Origin: Syngnathus acus
Taxonomy: Eukaryota > Chordata > Actinopteri > Syngnathiformes > Syngnathidae
Reading direction: 5' to 3'
Assembly (NCBI RefSeq): GCF_901709675.1
Contig: NC_051088.1
Span: forward strand, 3,853,164 to 3,917,163
Length of the DNA stretch: 64,000 bases
Within the stretch, counting starts at the first letter, position 1. Every line of letters starts with the position of its first letter. A model generated the notes under the pieces. It worked only from the letters and a program-made list of their open reading frames with translations, did no database searches and was not told the DNA's origin. The position numbers were made by a program, and so were the translations under genes. This document shows positions 13,901 through 23,899 of the stretch, one piece after another.

Positions 13901-15935
13901 GTGCCCAAATGTATGCATGCACCTGCCTACTTTTGTTTAAGTAATGATTGCACACTTTCTGCAAATTCTATATACTTCATTTGACTTGAATTCATGTCGA
14001 GCAAAGAAGCCCAGTAACGAAACACCACTCGGGTAGATATCGTGGGGGGCCCGTTCCTCCTAATCACGCCTCTCCGGGTCTCATGGCTCACCACCTGTGG
14101 GAGGGGCCAAAGGGGTCAGATGCAATGTGAGCTGGGAGGCAGACAAAGGTGGGGACCTTGGTGATCCAATAATCCCTGGCTACAGAAACAGATGGACTCA
14201 AATAGATTATTCAAATCAAAGTCAGTTGCGTCGCTCAATACCAACTGAGAATCTATCAGAAAAAGTGTGTGTCTGGCTTTTGTTGTCAGGCCTGTCTTTT
14301 TTTTTTCTAAACATCTATGATGTACCAAAATAACCAAGGGTTAACTCAAGCTTCCCTTTTCTATCAAACCCTGCATCTGCCTGGACCGCATCTACCCACC
14401 CATCTGCAGGTATCACCAGCACAGCCCACAGGTGGGCGTCGGCGACGGACAGCAGACGATGACCCGGATGAGCGGAGGCAGCGCTTCTTGGAGAGGAATC
14501 GAGCGGCGGCATCACGCTGCAGGCAGAAACGCAAACTGTGGGTCAACTCGTTGGAAAAAAAGGCAGAGGATCTCAGCAGCATGAACGTCTCGCTGTCGGT
14601 ACGTCTGTGGGCCAAGAGCAAATTACTCTGAGGGTGTCAGATAACAAGACAATATCTGAAAAGCAGTTATGCAATGGTACCTCGAGGTTTGGAATGAATT
14701 ATCCGTTTGTCCGTCCTCAGTAGAGCATATTGTAGAGCAGGGGTCACCAACCTTTCTTAAACCGAGGGCTACTACCTGGGTACTGATTAAGGCAATGGGC
14801 TACCAGTTTGACACACACTTCTGAAATAGCCAATTTGCTCAATTTAGCCTGTATGTGTTATTATTACTTGTCATTTCCAGTTCACGTGTGATTTAAACAA
14901 GAATAGCTAAAATAAAATAAATAGATGCAGTTCACTGATAAGTGCCGCTATTTGAGCTAATTTTAGAACAGCCCTGCAGGTGACTCAGGCGGTCCTCACG
15001 GGCGATCTGGTGCCCGCGGGCACCGTGTTGGTGACCCCTGTTGTAGAGGATGCTGGAAACCTGATAAAGGGTCACAGTTTTTTCGTTGCATGTCGGGTTA
15101 TGAAATGGGAACAAAGGATACTTAATGAACTTTTTCAATATTGCTCCCTTAACCCACAACTCAATACTTTAAGTGGGAGCTCTGGAGATAAACTTTGTGT
15201 TGGAATGCTGTGCTTGTACAGAACGAGGTGTCTCTGTTGCGAAACGAGGTGGCTCATTTGAAGCAGCTGCTGTTGGCACACAAGGACTGTCCTATCACCA
15301 CCCTGCAGAAGAAATCCACCTACCTAGGTGAGCCTAGCAAAAACAAACATTGCCAACAGACTTTAGGCACAAAACTATAATTACTTAGCTCAGATCTGAC
15401 ATACTCCATTTTTAGAACAGTGCTAATGTCACCTGCAGGAGTTTCCTGCTTTGTACTGATTTGTTCTGAGTTCCAATAAAGGCACAGTTGTCCTGAAGGG
15501 ACAAACGCGGTTTGCTTTTTACAAGCTTGTGATCAGTCAGCATAAATAAAATGCCATATTGACTTGATCATAGTTGTCGAGAGTGTGTCTTGTGGTTTTC
15601 TGCAGGTTGAAAGTATAATGGTGCATCTTTGATTGCAGCGGCGCCTGGAAAGCGGACTTTAAACCGATGATGATGATGATGATGATCTTTGATTCACAGT
15701 AGCTGTGGACGAGAACATGAAAGATACCTCGGAACCAACAGGTTCCCCCGCGCCGGTGATCCAGCACAGCTCGTTGGCGCCCAGCCCCTCGGTCGTCCAC
15801 AACGGCCTGAGTTCGAGGGCGGCGGCTGAAGCCATGGCCATGTCTGTGCTCGCTGGTTTGGGTCAACAGCAGAACGTCGAGAGCGGAGCTTCTCACATCA
15901 TCATGGCTGCACATTCGCAGTCCGCCGCCAGATGA
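2750..15935 (+). CDS. atf7: Cyclic AMP-dependent transcription factor ATF-7 (5' partial, 10 coding exons)
   Basis: This is a nuclear bZIP factor of the ATF2/ATF7/CREB5 family; the family binds CRE/AP-1 sites and is activated by stress kinases. The exons I traced are 2750-2843, 2941-3056, 6284-6445, 6517-6665, 7977-8070, 8151-8270, 12693-12842, 14410-14598, 15222-15327 and 15700-15935. All junctions are GT-AG, the phases agree, and together they give 471 residues. The first exon holds the second half of the C2H2 finger (RFTNEDHLAVHKHKHEMTLK). The second starts with the conserved TPTPTRFLKNC phosphorylation site region. The third has KVKEEEPVEVDSSPPDSP, which separates ATF7 from ATF2. Exon 8 carries the basic region FLERNRAAASRCRQKRK; the leucine zipper runs into exon 9 (LLRNEVAHLKQLLLAHKDCP). 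The protein ends in SQSAAR. The missing N-terminus (about 16 residues in the family) lies left of the window. Compared with the human protein from memory, the short AKKLVAAAG-type insert is absent, which could reflect isoform choice. Confidence 0.95.
3867..4190 (+). mobile_element. tRNA-derived SINE, copy 1
   Basis: The head resembles a tRNA, with a box A region (GGCCTAGTGGTAGAGTGTC) and a box B (GGGTTCAAACCCCGG) spaced as in Pol III promoters. A body of about 200 bp follows, then a tail of TTTAATCT-type repeats. Two further copies (8780-9095 and 37395-37661) are highly similar, so the family has been active in this lineage. It is nested within the TIR element at 3180-5266. Confidence 0.85.
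4573..4967. mobile_element. hAT-like MITE nested in TIR element
   Basis: The termini are CAGGGGTGCCCAA and TTGGGCACCCCTG. They are flanked by a perfect 8-bp duplication GTTTAGAG at 4565-4572 and 4968-4975. The interior carries short palindromic CGATCG motifs near the left end and has no reading frame. Confidence 0.85.
5741..6066 (-). repeat. Widespread teleost interspersed repeat (minus orientation)
   Basis: It shares the sequence blocks 'catgttctccctgtgc', 'tttcctcccacatccc' and 'cagttcagggtgtccc' (or their complements) with the copies at 17863-18112, 23362-23710 and 27953-28236. It has no coding content and lies in the atf7 intron between exons 2 and 3. I do not know its formal family name. 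Confidence 0.7.
6700..7970. other. atf7 intron, AT-rich
   Basis: This is the intron between coding exons 4 and 5. It is AT-rich with no recognisable gene. A short CCACCA run lies near 7664-7685 and a compound microsatellite lies at 7832-7904. Confidence 0.6.
7832..7904. repeat. (GA)n(CA)n compound microsatellite
   Basis: A GA dinucleotide run passes directly into a CA run. It is intronic to atf7, about 70 bp upstream of coding exon 5. Confidence 0.9.
8780..9095 (+). mobile_element. tRNA-derived SINE, copy 2
   Basis: Same family as the SINE at 3867. Box A (GGCCTAGTGGTAGAG) is intact and box B is GGGTTCTAACCCGGG, with one change from copy 1. It lies in the atf7 intron between coding exons 6 and 7. 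Confidence 0.85.
9560..9614. repeat. C-run followed by (CA)n-like tract
   Basis: A cytosine run leads into CA/CG repeats inside the hAT element. Confidence 0.8.
9925..10272 (-). pseudogene. hAT transposase N-terminal fragment (BED-type zinc finger)
   Basis: The minus-strand frame starts MARKKCTAKRIYDDEHRTF. It then shows a zinc-finger-like pattern (KPFCLICRTSLAHLKASNGQ, then RHFSSLH) typical of the hAT transposases that gave rise to SCAND3/GTF2IRD2-type proteins. The frame decays after about 80 residues, and no catalytic domain follows within the element. Confidence 0.7.
10562..11276. other. atf7 intron, no gene recognised
   Basis: There are some long minus-strand open frames here, but I recognise no domain in them and they lack a supporting splice context. 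The stretch could be old repeat sequence. Confidence 0.4.
11277..12349. mobile_element. TIR DNA element of the TACCGTAAT family, copy 2
   Basis: The left end is TACCGTAATTTTCGGACTAT and the right end TAGTCCGAAAATTACGGTA is its inverted repeat. The interior holds repeated blocks around 'tgacaaaggacga' and 'gagtgacacagatggtt'. The same blocks, in reverse complement, occur in the interior of the element at 59306-63230, so the two are the same family. No transposase is seen. Confidence 0.8.
13121..13550. mobile_element. TIR DNA element of the TACCGTAAT family, truncated copy 3
   Basis: The left terminus TACCGTAATTTCTGGACTAT and the subterminal repeats ('ataaaccgcacc') are present. No matching right end is found before the Tc1-like sequence that begins near 13552, so the copy looks truncated. 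Confidence 0.6.
13552..13985. mobile_element. Tc1/mariner-like deletion derivative
   Basis: The left part starts 'cagtcgtatgcagaagtttg', followed by 'ggcacccc', a typical Tc1-type terminus. Blocks repeat in inverted form towards the right ('aagtaggcaggtgcat' against 'atgcacctgcctactt'; 'agaaagtgtgcaatc' against 'gattgcacactttct'). No transposase frame is left. It is intronic to atf7. Confidence 0.6.
14005..14190. repeat. GC-rich retroelement-like fragment
   Basis: A GC-rich island includes 'gggcccgttcctcc' and 'caccacctgtgggagggg'. It resembles a repeat common in teleost genomes, probably part of a non-LTR element. This is recognised by familiarity only, and no protein domain is legible. Confidence 0.4.
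14738..15040. mobile_element. hAT-like MITE in atf7 intron
   Basis: The termini are CAGGGGTCACCAAC and GTTGGTGACCCCTG. The 8-bp duplication TTGTAGAG is identical at 14730-14737 and 15041-15048. The interior has no coding frame. It lies between the two exons that share the leucine zipper. Confidence 0.85.
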
Positions 15936-16682
15936 TGAGCAATGGCGCCAGCCACACAGACTCCCCTCACATTTTTCACTCAGTGAAGAAGAGCAGCGTC
16001 TTCCCTGCCCTTTCATGCCCTTCTCTTGAGCCATCACACTGTGGCCTTGGAGCTCAGTAGCAGCCTTCTGGAAATGGACTGACTGAGACTTTTGAGAGAG
16101 CTTCCTGTTCACTTTGCCATAGATGACAGGGGCTGGACTCCCCCTCTTGCTCCTTGTTGTGTCTTCTCTTCCTCACTGAATGGTTGACATGTACCGCTCA
16201 CACACATTTGCAGACACTCACGCCTGTCCGGCAGGATTTACACAGCACATCTAAGTGTCCAGTACATTGGGCTCGAGCTGGACTGGACTCGTCCTTTAGC
16301 AGAGCTGGTGTTACACAACTTTTTGTGAACAAAGGACATTTGATTTTGACCTTTTGTGCCTGCTCTGTTACATTTTGAATCCAGCCATTTAGGATGTCTG
16401 ATGACAAAGAGCACTAACAGAAGATCTTGACTGCTGCATTAGTATCTCACTCGTCTACATAATTTTTTTTCAGATGTATTTTTATGTTCAACCATTATCT
16501 GATGTCACTGCGGGTTCATTTACTAAACACCTGAAAGAAGCCACATGCGTAGCTACACAAGTGACAACATGGACGTAAACAACAACAGAATCATTAGTTG
16601 GCCAGGACTGACCGTTTACCCCCATTGGTTTGAATGCTGTTAAATTCCTTGCAAAGTACTACATCGTATATTCCATATACCC

Positions 16683-16930
16683 TACAGTCAAGTCAAGTTT
16701 ATTTGTATAGCCCTAAATCACAAGCAGTCTCAAAGGGCTTCACATAGACAAAAATTGACAATTATTCTCAAAGCATCCCCTGATCTTAAGCTCCCAAAAG
16801 GGCAAGGAAAAACTCAAAACCCCTGCCCGGGGAAAATGAGAAACCTTGAGAAGGGACCACAGATGGAAGGATCCCCCTTTCAGGATCACCAGGTTGTAAT
16901 GGATGCAGAGAGGGCACAAATAATACATAA
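16683..16930 (-). mobile_element. 3' tail of an L2-like LINE (minus strand)
   Basis: The reverse complement matches the 3' part of the LINE at 61975-62160 ('ctcaaggtttctcattt', 'ttgcccttttgggag', 'aagatcaggggatg'). It ends in the AAACTTGACTTGACT-type tail. Only the non-coding 3' end is present, typical of 5' truncation on insertion. Similarity may extend to about 17110. Confidence 0.75.
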
Positions 16931-17439
16931 CATGAGAATCAAAAAAGTGGATGTCCAAGTCAGAGCGAAGGGCTGCCGGAGGAGCCCTCTACTATCCTGG
17001 CAGTGGAGGTTGAGCTGCAGTTCCCCCAACCTGAATTGGCCCACGAGAATCCAGATAGCCGCTGTCAGTACAGTACTCCAAACATCCCTCCAATTGCCGC
17101 ATGCAGAAAAATAGAAGGAAGAAATTGGCTAGTTTTATTTATTTTGTTGTTATACATTGTTTCTAGAATCACGGTGATAGTGGCAATAAGGATTTTTTGG
17201 GGTGGCTCTTGTCCTACATCCCACGAGAATAGATTCCGCACCTGCACTGAGAAGCAGTTAAATTTGCTCCCCACATTCAGAACCAAACCAAGTCATCATC
17301 TGTAAAATGATGACCATATACTTGAGGATCCTGAATGCAAACCATTTGGATTTGTCAGTATTTTATTTCCCAAAGAAATTTTAATTCTAAATTAGCTGAA
17401 AAATTGTGTCTTAGCATATTTGCAGAGGTAATAACAATA

Positions 17440-17752
17440 GATTTATGTAGCGTTATTCTGGACACTAAAAGACGCTTTACACATTCATGCGCTTAAACAT
17501 TCTCATTCTGGTGGTGGTAAACTACATAAGCAGACACAACTGCCCCGGGGGCAGACTGACAGATGCGTGTGCGCCAGCGGCCCTTCAAACTCCTGCCAAA
17601 CATTCGCATGCATCCAGTTTGAGTGGCATTGGAGTCAAGTCGTATAAAGTGTCTTGCCCAAGGACAAAATGACACATGACTCGGTCAGAGTAGGATTTAA
17701 ACAGCCGATCCTCCGGTTACCGAACGACCCGCTCTACCACCGAGCCGCGGCC
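17440..17752 (-). mobile_element. tRNA-headed SINE on the minus strand
   Basis: Read on the minus strand, the right end has a tRNA-like head: box A-like GGTGGTAGAGCGGG, and about 30 bases later a decayed box B (GGCTGTTTAAATCC). A LINE-like body follows towards the left. It differs from the SINE family at 3867. It lies within the presumed atf7 3' UTR. Confidence 0.6.
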
Positions 17753-17862
17753 ACTACTAGTCCCCATCACTCATGTGTCCACACTTTTTTCGACAGCCAC
17801 ACTTCTAAGACTTCTCACACCCCTGCACCCGTTTTTAAATAGCATTGCGGGCCATGTCCTTA

Positions 17863-18112
17863 TTCATTCATTCTTTCAGCTTCCGAACTGCTTTTCGCGG
17901 ACAGCCTATCGCAGCTGTCTTTGGGGGACACCCTGAACTGGTTGCCAGCTAATCGCAGGGCACACATAGACAACTGTTCACACTCACAATCACCCCAACA
18001 ATTTAGAGTGGTCAGTCAGCCTACCATGCATGTTTTGCAATGTGGGACGAAACTAGCGTACCTAGAGCAAACCCACGCAGGCACGGGGGGAACTTGCAAA
18101 CTAGTTTGGACT
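17863..18112 (+). repeat. Widespread teleost interspersed repeat (plus orientation)
   Basis: Shares 'acaccctgaactggttgcca', 'catgcatgtttt' and 'aaacccacgcaggcac' with the copies at 5741, 23362 and 27953. It is diverged and truncated at both ends. Confidence 0.7.
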
Positions 18113-19974
18113 CCACTGATCTAAATAATCTGGATCAATGTGTGCTACTTTATTTGTGTGCAGTCAATCAACCCTGCGGGCCAGACACAATAGCAGACTA
18201 CAGCCAATTTTTGTCCAAATTTGCAAAAATATAATTTATATTTTATATATAAATTATATCCGATGTTTTGTTTCATCCTAATTGTGCCAAAAATGGTAAT
18301 TGCGACATAATGCATGTAGTGTGAATCCAGCTCCTTTCAAAGTCACACGCAGAAAGTGCCTCTACTTTTAAGACATGCAAACAAACATGCCCGATGGCTC
18401 ATGTGGAAAATACTCCCAAATAATTTGGAAAGTGCTTCCTACACACTGATGTCAACTTAAAATCATACCTCATGTTACACCCCTTTATGAAAAATCATAT
18501 AAACTGTGGATGGTTCTGTGTATCCCAACATAGCGCTTTGTTTACTTTGCATCATGTACGATACTAGCTAGCTACATTTATTTTCTTCCTTTAGCCTACT
18601 TCTATGTGCAACTACATATATGCACACACACAAAATTGTCTTGCTCTCCAAGACGAGTACAATGGGGTGATAAAATACTCAAATGATGTGAGTCAGCAAT
18701 AATTCCGTTCCTGCAGGGAATTTACTCGATCTTGCTAACGCTTCTATTTCAGCGTGTGGGACTCGTGACTTAAGTTGCACTCTATGTAACTCAGGACGGT
18801 TGCAAATAATTGCTGCTATCCCACATGCTCCTTACCAAAAAAAATTAAACAATACAAAGCCATGTATAGTGTATGACCACAAATCAAAAAACACATTCAC
18901 CTCTCTAAATATGTACCATTTTTGACATGACATCACTTCTTTGAATTGCACTGCTAGTGTCTGAACAGATGACCTTAAAATCACGTGTGCCTCTTCAAAT
19001 TTCCATATAAACATTCTATTATGGGTTACAAAAATTCAAAGATAGAAAAAAATCCTATTATGCAAACAGTACTGTCATTTGGTGACGAAACGTGGCTATA
19101 ACATAAGCAGATATTTTTCTTCGTTTCCTTGTGTAATTTTTAAAATACCTTTTCTGCCTAGTATGGTCATGTATTTGCAAAAAAGAAAGATATTTGTCTC
19201 AAAATGTACGAGCTTGCCCTTATGCGCTAAAACTTGCAAGAATATGGTTGCTTTGGTTCATTATGCTCTTCTTATTCTGACAATCTTTTATTTCAATGGT
19301 ATTTAGAATATCAATTATCTGTACTGTACAACAAAAATGGGGGAAGGACTTCTTTCACATTTGACTACTTTTTAAAAGTTTTAGTTGTTCACATCATCTC
19401 TTCCTTTCTCCCCAGAATTGTACAACTTGCTATAAAACACTTTATCGTGAATATGGTCTTTTGCCCTAACTTATTACCAGTAATCATGACAGTCTTCACG
19501 ATATTAATTTGACCTGTAGTTAAAAGTAGTGAAATGAGCAGTTTGTTGAATGTTGCAACAATGTTACAGTTCTGTACATGTTATTTTTGTAACACTCCCT
19601 TGGTAGACTGATGATTGGATGAGGTGTCTTTGTACTGTAAATAAATGTATCATATGAATATATTTACTTTTTCATGCATGTCCAAGTGGAATACTATAAA
19701 CACATATTATTTTGCTGCAATGTTCTAAATGAAATGTGGTGTTCTGAACATTGCAGCACACTTGTTTTCAGTTAACGCTTGTTCGCTGTTATGTTCGCTC
19801 CCATTGTTAACTAGTTTTCAAATTCAGATGCAGATCATATACTAAGAATTTCAACAAAGTGAGAAATAAAACATGTTTTATACATTTTTTGTTTGGATCT
19901 TGATTGACTAGTTTCTGAGTACAAATGGTCTCCTGTGGCTGAAGAACGGAGTACATTAAGATATTCTTAACTAT

Positions 19975-21650
19975 GAAGAAGTCAAAGTCTGCTTTATTGT
20001 CAATTTCTTCACATGCCAAGACACAAAGAAATCGAAATAACGTTCCCACTATCCCACGGTGACAAGACATAGTACACAATATACAAACAAGTAAACAACA
20101 CAAAAAAATAAAAACAAGAAGGCACACACAATGAATAAGAGTGATGAATAAATAATAAATAAACAAATAACACAATAAATAAGAGGAGCAAAAATGGAGC
20201 AAGTGTGCATACAGCAGACAGTCAGAATATAGCGCAAAAGTACAGGACGCTACGCAGAAGGGGGGAGAGAGTTCAGGATCCTAACAGCCTGGAGAATGAA
20301 GCTGTTTGTGAGTCTGGTGGTGCGGGAGCGCAGGCTCCTGTACCTCTTCCCAGAGGTCAGAAGATCGAACAAAGGGTGAGCGGGGTGACTCACATCACTC
20401 ACAATCGTGGTCGCCTTGCGGGTGAGATGGGAGGTGTAAATGTCCTTCAGGGAGGGGAGTGAAGCACCAATAATCTTCCCAGCCGTGTTCACTATGCGCT
20501 GCAGGGCCTTCATGTTGTATTCAGTGCAGCTACCACCCCAGACAGCGATACAACTGGAGAGGACGCTCTCAATGGTGCCACGGTAGAATGTAGCCATGAC
20601 GGCCGGAGGAGCACTTGCTCGCCTGAGTTTCCGCAGGAAGTACAGGCGGCGCTGAGCTTTCTTTGCCAGTGATGCGGTGTTGGCGGACCAGGAGAGGTCC
20701 TCGCTGATGTCCACCCCCAGGAATCTGGTGCTGCTCACTCTCTCCACCACAGCACCGTCGATGGTCAGTGGCAGGTGTTGGGTGTGACCCTTCTGGAAGT
20801 CAACAACAATTTCCTTGGTCTTGTTGACGTTCAGCAGGAGGTTGTTGCCCCTGCACCCCGCGGTCAGAAGGTCAACCTCCAACCTGTACTGAGTCTCGTC
20901 GCCCTTGGTGATGAGACCCACCAGAGTCGTGTCGTCAGCAAACTTCACGATGCGGTTGTCGCTGTAGGTTGCAGTGCAGTCATGCGTCAGCAGGGTGAAG
21001 AGCAGCGGACTGAGCACGCAGCCTTGGGGGGCCCCCGTGCTCAGCGTGATGCTGGCGGAGATTTTGACGCCAACACGTACCACCTGAGGCCTCTGACAGA
21101 GGAAGTCCAGTAGCCAGTTGCAGAGGTAGGTACTGAGGCCCAGCTTGTCGAGTTTGCAGATGAGTCGTTGCGGCACAATGGTGTTGAAGGCAGAACTGAA
21201 GTCCACAAACAGCAATCTCACGTACGAGTCCCTTCTCTCCAGGTGGGTGAGGGCCGAGTGGAGGGCAGAGCAGATGGCATCCTCAGAGGACCGTTTGGCT
21301 CGGTACGCAAACTGGAAGGGGTCTATGGTGGGGGGGGAGAATGGATCTGATGTGCTCCATGACAAGCCGCTCAAAGCACTTCATGATGATGGGCGTCAGT
21401 GCCACGGGGCGGTAGTCATTGAAGCAGGACGGAGCAGGTTTCTTCGGCACAGGTACGATGGTGGCAGCCTTGAAACACGAAGGGACGATGGCCTGCTGCA
21501 GGGAAATGTTAAAGATGTCCGTGAAGACACCCGTCAGCTCCCCAGCGCAGTCTTTCAGCGCCCGTCCTGGGATGTTGTCAGGGCCCGCCGCCTTACGGGT
21601 GTTGATAGCGGCAAGCGCCCTCCTCACGCTGTCGGCAGAGAGGCACAAAC
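19975..21650 (-). mobile_element. 5'-truncated non-LTR retrotransposon (L2/Rex-like)
   Basis: The minus strand encodes most of a reverse transcriptase and the C-terminal region (listed separately). A 3' non-coding part follows, ending near 19975 with 'tttattgtcaatttcttcac' in plus orientation. The endonuclease domain and the start of the ORF are absent, which is normal 5' truncation. No clear target duplication was found. Confidence 0.8.
20250..21648 (-). pseudogene. Non-LTR reverse transcriptase, broken by one frameshift
   Basis: The upstream frame (21648 down to about 21310) contains the RT entry region with [17 protein letters not shown] and [20 protein letters not shown]. The downstream frame (21374 down to 20250) contains [24 protein letters not shown] with the first catalytic Asp, [15 protein letters not shown], and the FADD box ([11 protein letters not shown]), then a C-terminal extension with [12 protein letters not shown]. 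The frame change coincides with a run of eight G (plus strand) near 21330-21337, so it could be a mutation or an assembly error. All catalytic motifs are present in one or the other frame. Confidence 0.85.
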
Positions 21651-21659
21651 TAATGATGT

Positions 21660-22620
21660 ATTAATATTATTTGAAGGTCTGTAAAATAAAATAAGAATGA
21701 ACCACCAAACTTGCCTATGAATATTCCCATTTGCCCAGCTCACTCACTGTTTGAGCCTATCCAATCCAATAAAATTTCACCCAGTGTCTGCAATACCCAT
21801 CTAGTACTGTCAGTACTTTGTGCAAATACACGTCTGGTAAACCTGAAAAAATATAGTATATCTTGTAGCTTCATAAAGAATACAAAACGACAGAGAAATC
21901 TATTTTAAACTATTTTATTTTAAATATTGACGCAGCTGTCAGACACGCTGTTTTATAACGCTAGGTAACACAAATATTCAATTGAATGAATACACGTGAC
22001 ACACTGTAGCAACGTTGTAAAACCGCAATCATTTAACAGTGAAAGCAAATTTGATTGATTGTAAATAAATATAATGTATTTTAAACCCTGGTCCCACGAG
22101 AGCCATATATTGCCTGTTGTATGTCTCTCCCGACTCCAACACACCCGATTGAAATGATCAGCTCATCTGCATGCTTTGTAGAAACCTGAAACGAGCCTGA
22201 TTATTTGTACCAAGTGTGTTGGTGGGAGACGTGGAAAACGGGCAGGATATGGCTCTAGTGCGACCACAGTCCTCTACCGCTGACTTTAATGATCGAATGA
22301 TTAGAAAAGCTTACCCGAGTAAATCTTGAGAATATTCCAGGCATACGCGGTATTATATGGAGGAAGATTGGGGTCAAATGTTTTGTACTTGAAAAAATAA
22401 AACTCGAACTTCAATAAAATAAAACTTGAATCTGAAAATAAACGTGCTGATCTTAAAACTTGGAAAATAAAACAATGTATTCAAAATAAAAATACTTATT
22501 TGAATGTTTTTTCGAGTTGGAAATAGTAATAATGAACTAATTATTTTGAGGTTTCACCTCAATGTATTTTCTTTTTAACATTTTTAGGCTGTTGTAAAAA
22601 CTTGCATAAACAATTGAAGT
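21660..22620. other. AT-rich intergenic sequence
   Basis: No gene, RNA or clear repeat was recognised. Confidence 0.5.
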
Positions 22621-22621
22621 G

Positions 22622-22650
22622 CAAAAAAAAAATAAAAAAAAATAAAAAAA
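22622..22650 (-). terminator. Oligo-T Pol III terminator downstream of 5S rRNA
   Basis: In the direction of the 5S gene (minus strand), its 3' end is followed immediately by three runs of seven or more T separated by single A residues. This is a strong RNA polymerase III stop. Confidence 0.7.
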
Positions 22651-22768
22651 GCTTACAGCACCTGGTATTCCCAGGCGGTCTCCCATCCAAGTACTAACCA
22701 GGCCCGACTCTGCTTAGCTTCCGAGATCGGACGAGATCGGGCGTTCTCAGAGTAGTGTGGCCGTAAGC
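22651..22768 (-). rRNA. 5S ribosomal RNA gene or close copy
   Basis: The minus strand reads as a full-length 5S rRNA of 118 bases. It starts GCTTACGGCC and ends GGTGCTGTAAGC, and the two ends pair to form helix I. The internal promoter is intact: box A AGCTAAGCAGAGTCGGGC, the intermediate element TTGGATG, and box C TGGATGGGAGACCGCCTG. The helix III region differs from the usual vertebrate sequence at several positions (CACTACTCTGAGAACGCC). It stands alone here, not in a visible tandem array. The T-run that follows, rather than a poly-A, argues against a simple retrocopy. Whether it is transcribed cannot be told from the sequence. Confidence 0.85.
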
Positions 22769-22944
22769 CGCGAAGAACGTCAGCATTTTGCCTTTTATAG
22801 AACATATCACCCTAGAAATCGGCACTTGATGGCTGTGGTGAAGTTGCCTTTAACCGGCGAATGTCAACCGGTGGTACGCCGCTCTCGAGTGGTCCGTGGC
22901 GGTGTTGTATGTCGTCCGCGAAACTGTAAATGGGAAATAATTTT

Positions 22945-23060
22945 GGGAGTGGCTGATGGTGTCGGGGTACAATTACTTGTCTTGTGTGCTGACACCGTGA
23001 GTTCGATCCCGAGATAGTGAGAATGTGTGTTTAAGTGACAAAAAAGAAAAAAGTTTTTGA
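22945..23060 (+). repeat. tRNA-like SINE fragment, 'ggtgtcgggg' family, copy 1
   Basis: The core 'gctgatggtgtcggggt', then 'cttgtgtgctgacaccg' and a box B-like GAGTTCGATCCC, recurs at 45787-45860. The shared segment of about 70 bp and the box B suggest a Pol III-derived repeat. The family is not named here. Confidence 0.5.
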
Positions 23061-23361
23061 CAGCTTTTTATGTGGTAGCACGAATTTTTCATTGCGACCT
23101 GCATTTTGCTGTATCAAAGTAAATGTCATGAAAAGGGGATCAACCCTACATGGAAGCGCAATGTCATTATTTGTAACATAACCCAACACTGTTGTGTTGG
23201 GTTATTTTACAAATAATGACTGCTGCTTTGAGTTCACAGGGAGCCAGCCTCTTTATTCATTGTATATTGTCTGCTCTCTAGCGGTAAAAGACGGAACTAC
23301 AATGGTATGGATGACACCACGCAATATACAGGACTGTCTCAGAAATTTAGAATATTGTGAT

Positions 23362-23710
23362 TCATCCATCCATTTTCTGTACCGCTTAGTCCCCATGGGG
23401 GTCGCGGGTGTGCTGGAGCCTATCCCAGCTGTCATCGGGCAGTAGGCGGGGGACACCCTGAACCGGTTACCAGCCAATCACAGGGCACACAGAGACGAAC
23501 AACCATTCACACTCGCACTCAGGGACAATTTGGAGTGCTCAATTGGCCCACCGAGCATGTTTTTGGGAGGAAACCGGAGTGCCCGGAGAAAACCCACGCG
23601 GGCCCGGGGAGAACATGCAAACTCCACACAGGGAGGGCCAGAGGTGGAATCGAACTCGCACCCTCTTAACTGTGAGGCAGACGTGCTACCCAGTGCTTCA
23701 CTGAGCCACC
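23362..23710 (+). mobile_element. Interspersed repeat inserted into the Tc1 inverted repeat
   Basis: It begins 'tcatccatccattttctgta' and ends 'cactgagccacc'. It is flanked by AGAATATTGTGAT at 23349-23361 and the slightly changed AGAATGTGAT at 23711-23720. These are read as a target duplication of the transposon arm, with three bases lost in the right copy. This is the best-preserved copy in the window of the family also at 5741, 17863 and 27953. Confidence 0.75.
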
Positions 23711-23899
23711 AGAATGTGATAAAGTTCTTTATTTTCTGTAATGCAATTAAAAAAACAAATGATACATTCTGGATTAATTACAAATCAACTGAAATATTGC
23801 AAGTGTTTTATTATTTTAATATTGCTGATTATGGCATACAGCTTAAGAAAACTCAAATATCCTATCTCAAAATATTAGAATATTTCCTCAGACCAAGTA

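Larger units (their letters stand above)
15936..19660 (+). other. atf7: Probable long 3' UTR of atf7
   Basis: No coding exon follows the atf7 stop at 15933-15935. The AT-rich sequence runs to an AATAAA at 19640-19645 preceded by TGTA-rich sequence (cttgtactgt), as expected for a vertebrate cleavage site. The UTR would include a LINE tail, a SINE and another interspersed repeat, listed separately. Its extent is inferred. A nearer cleavage site is possible, and an RNA 3' end map would settle it. Confidence 0.4.

Noticed and set aside
20775-21684. Plus-strand open frames of 112 and 179 codons
   Set aside because: They are antisense shadows of the minus-strand LINE reverse transcriptase.
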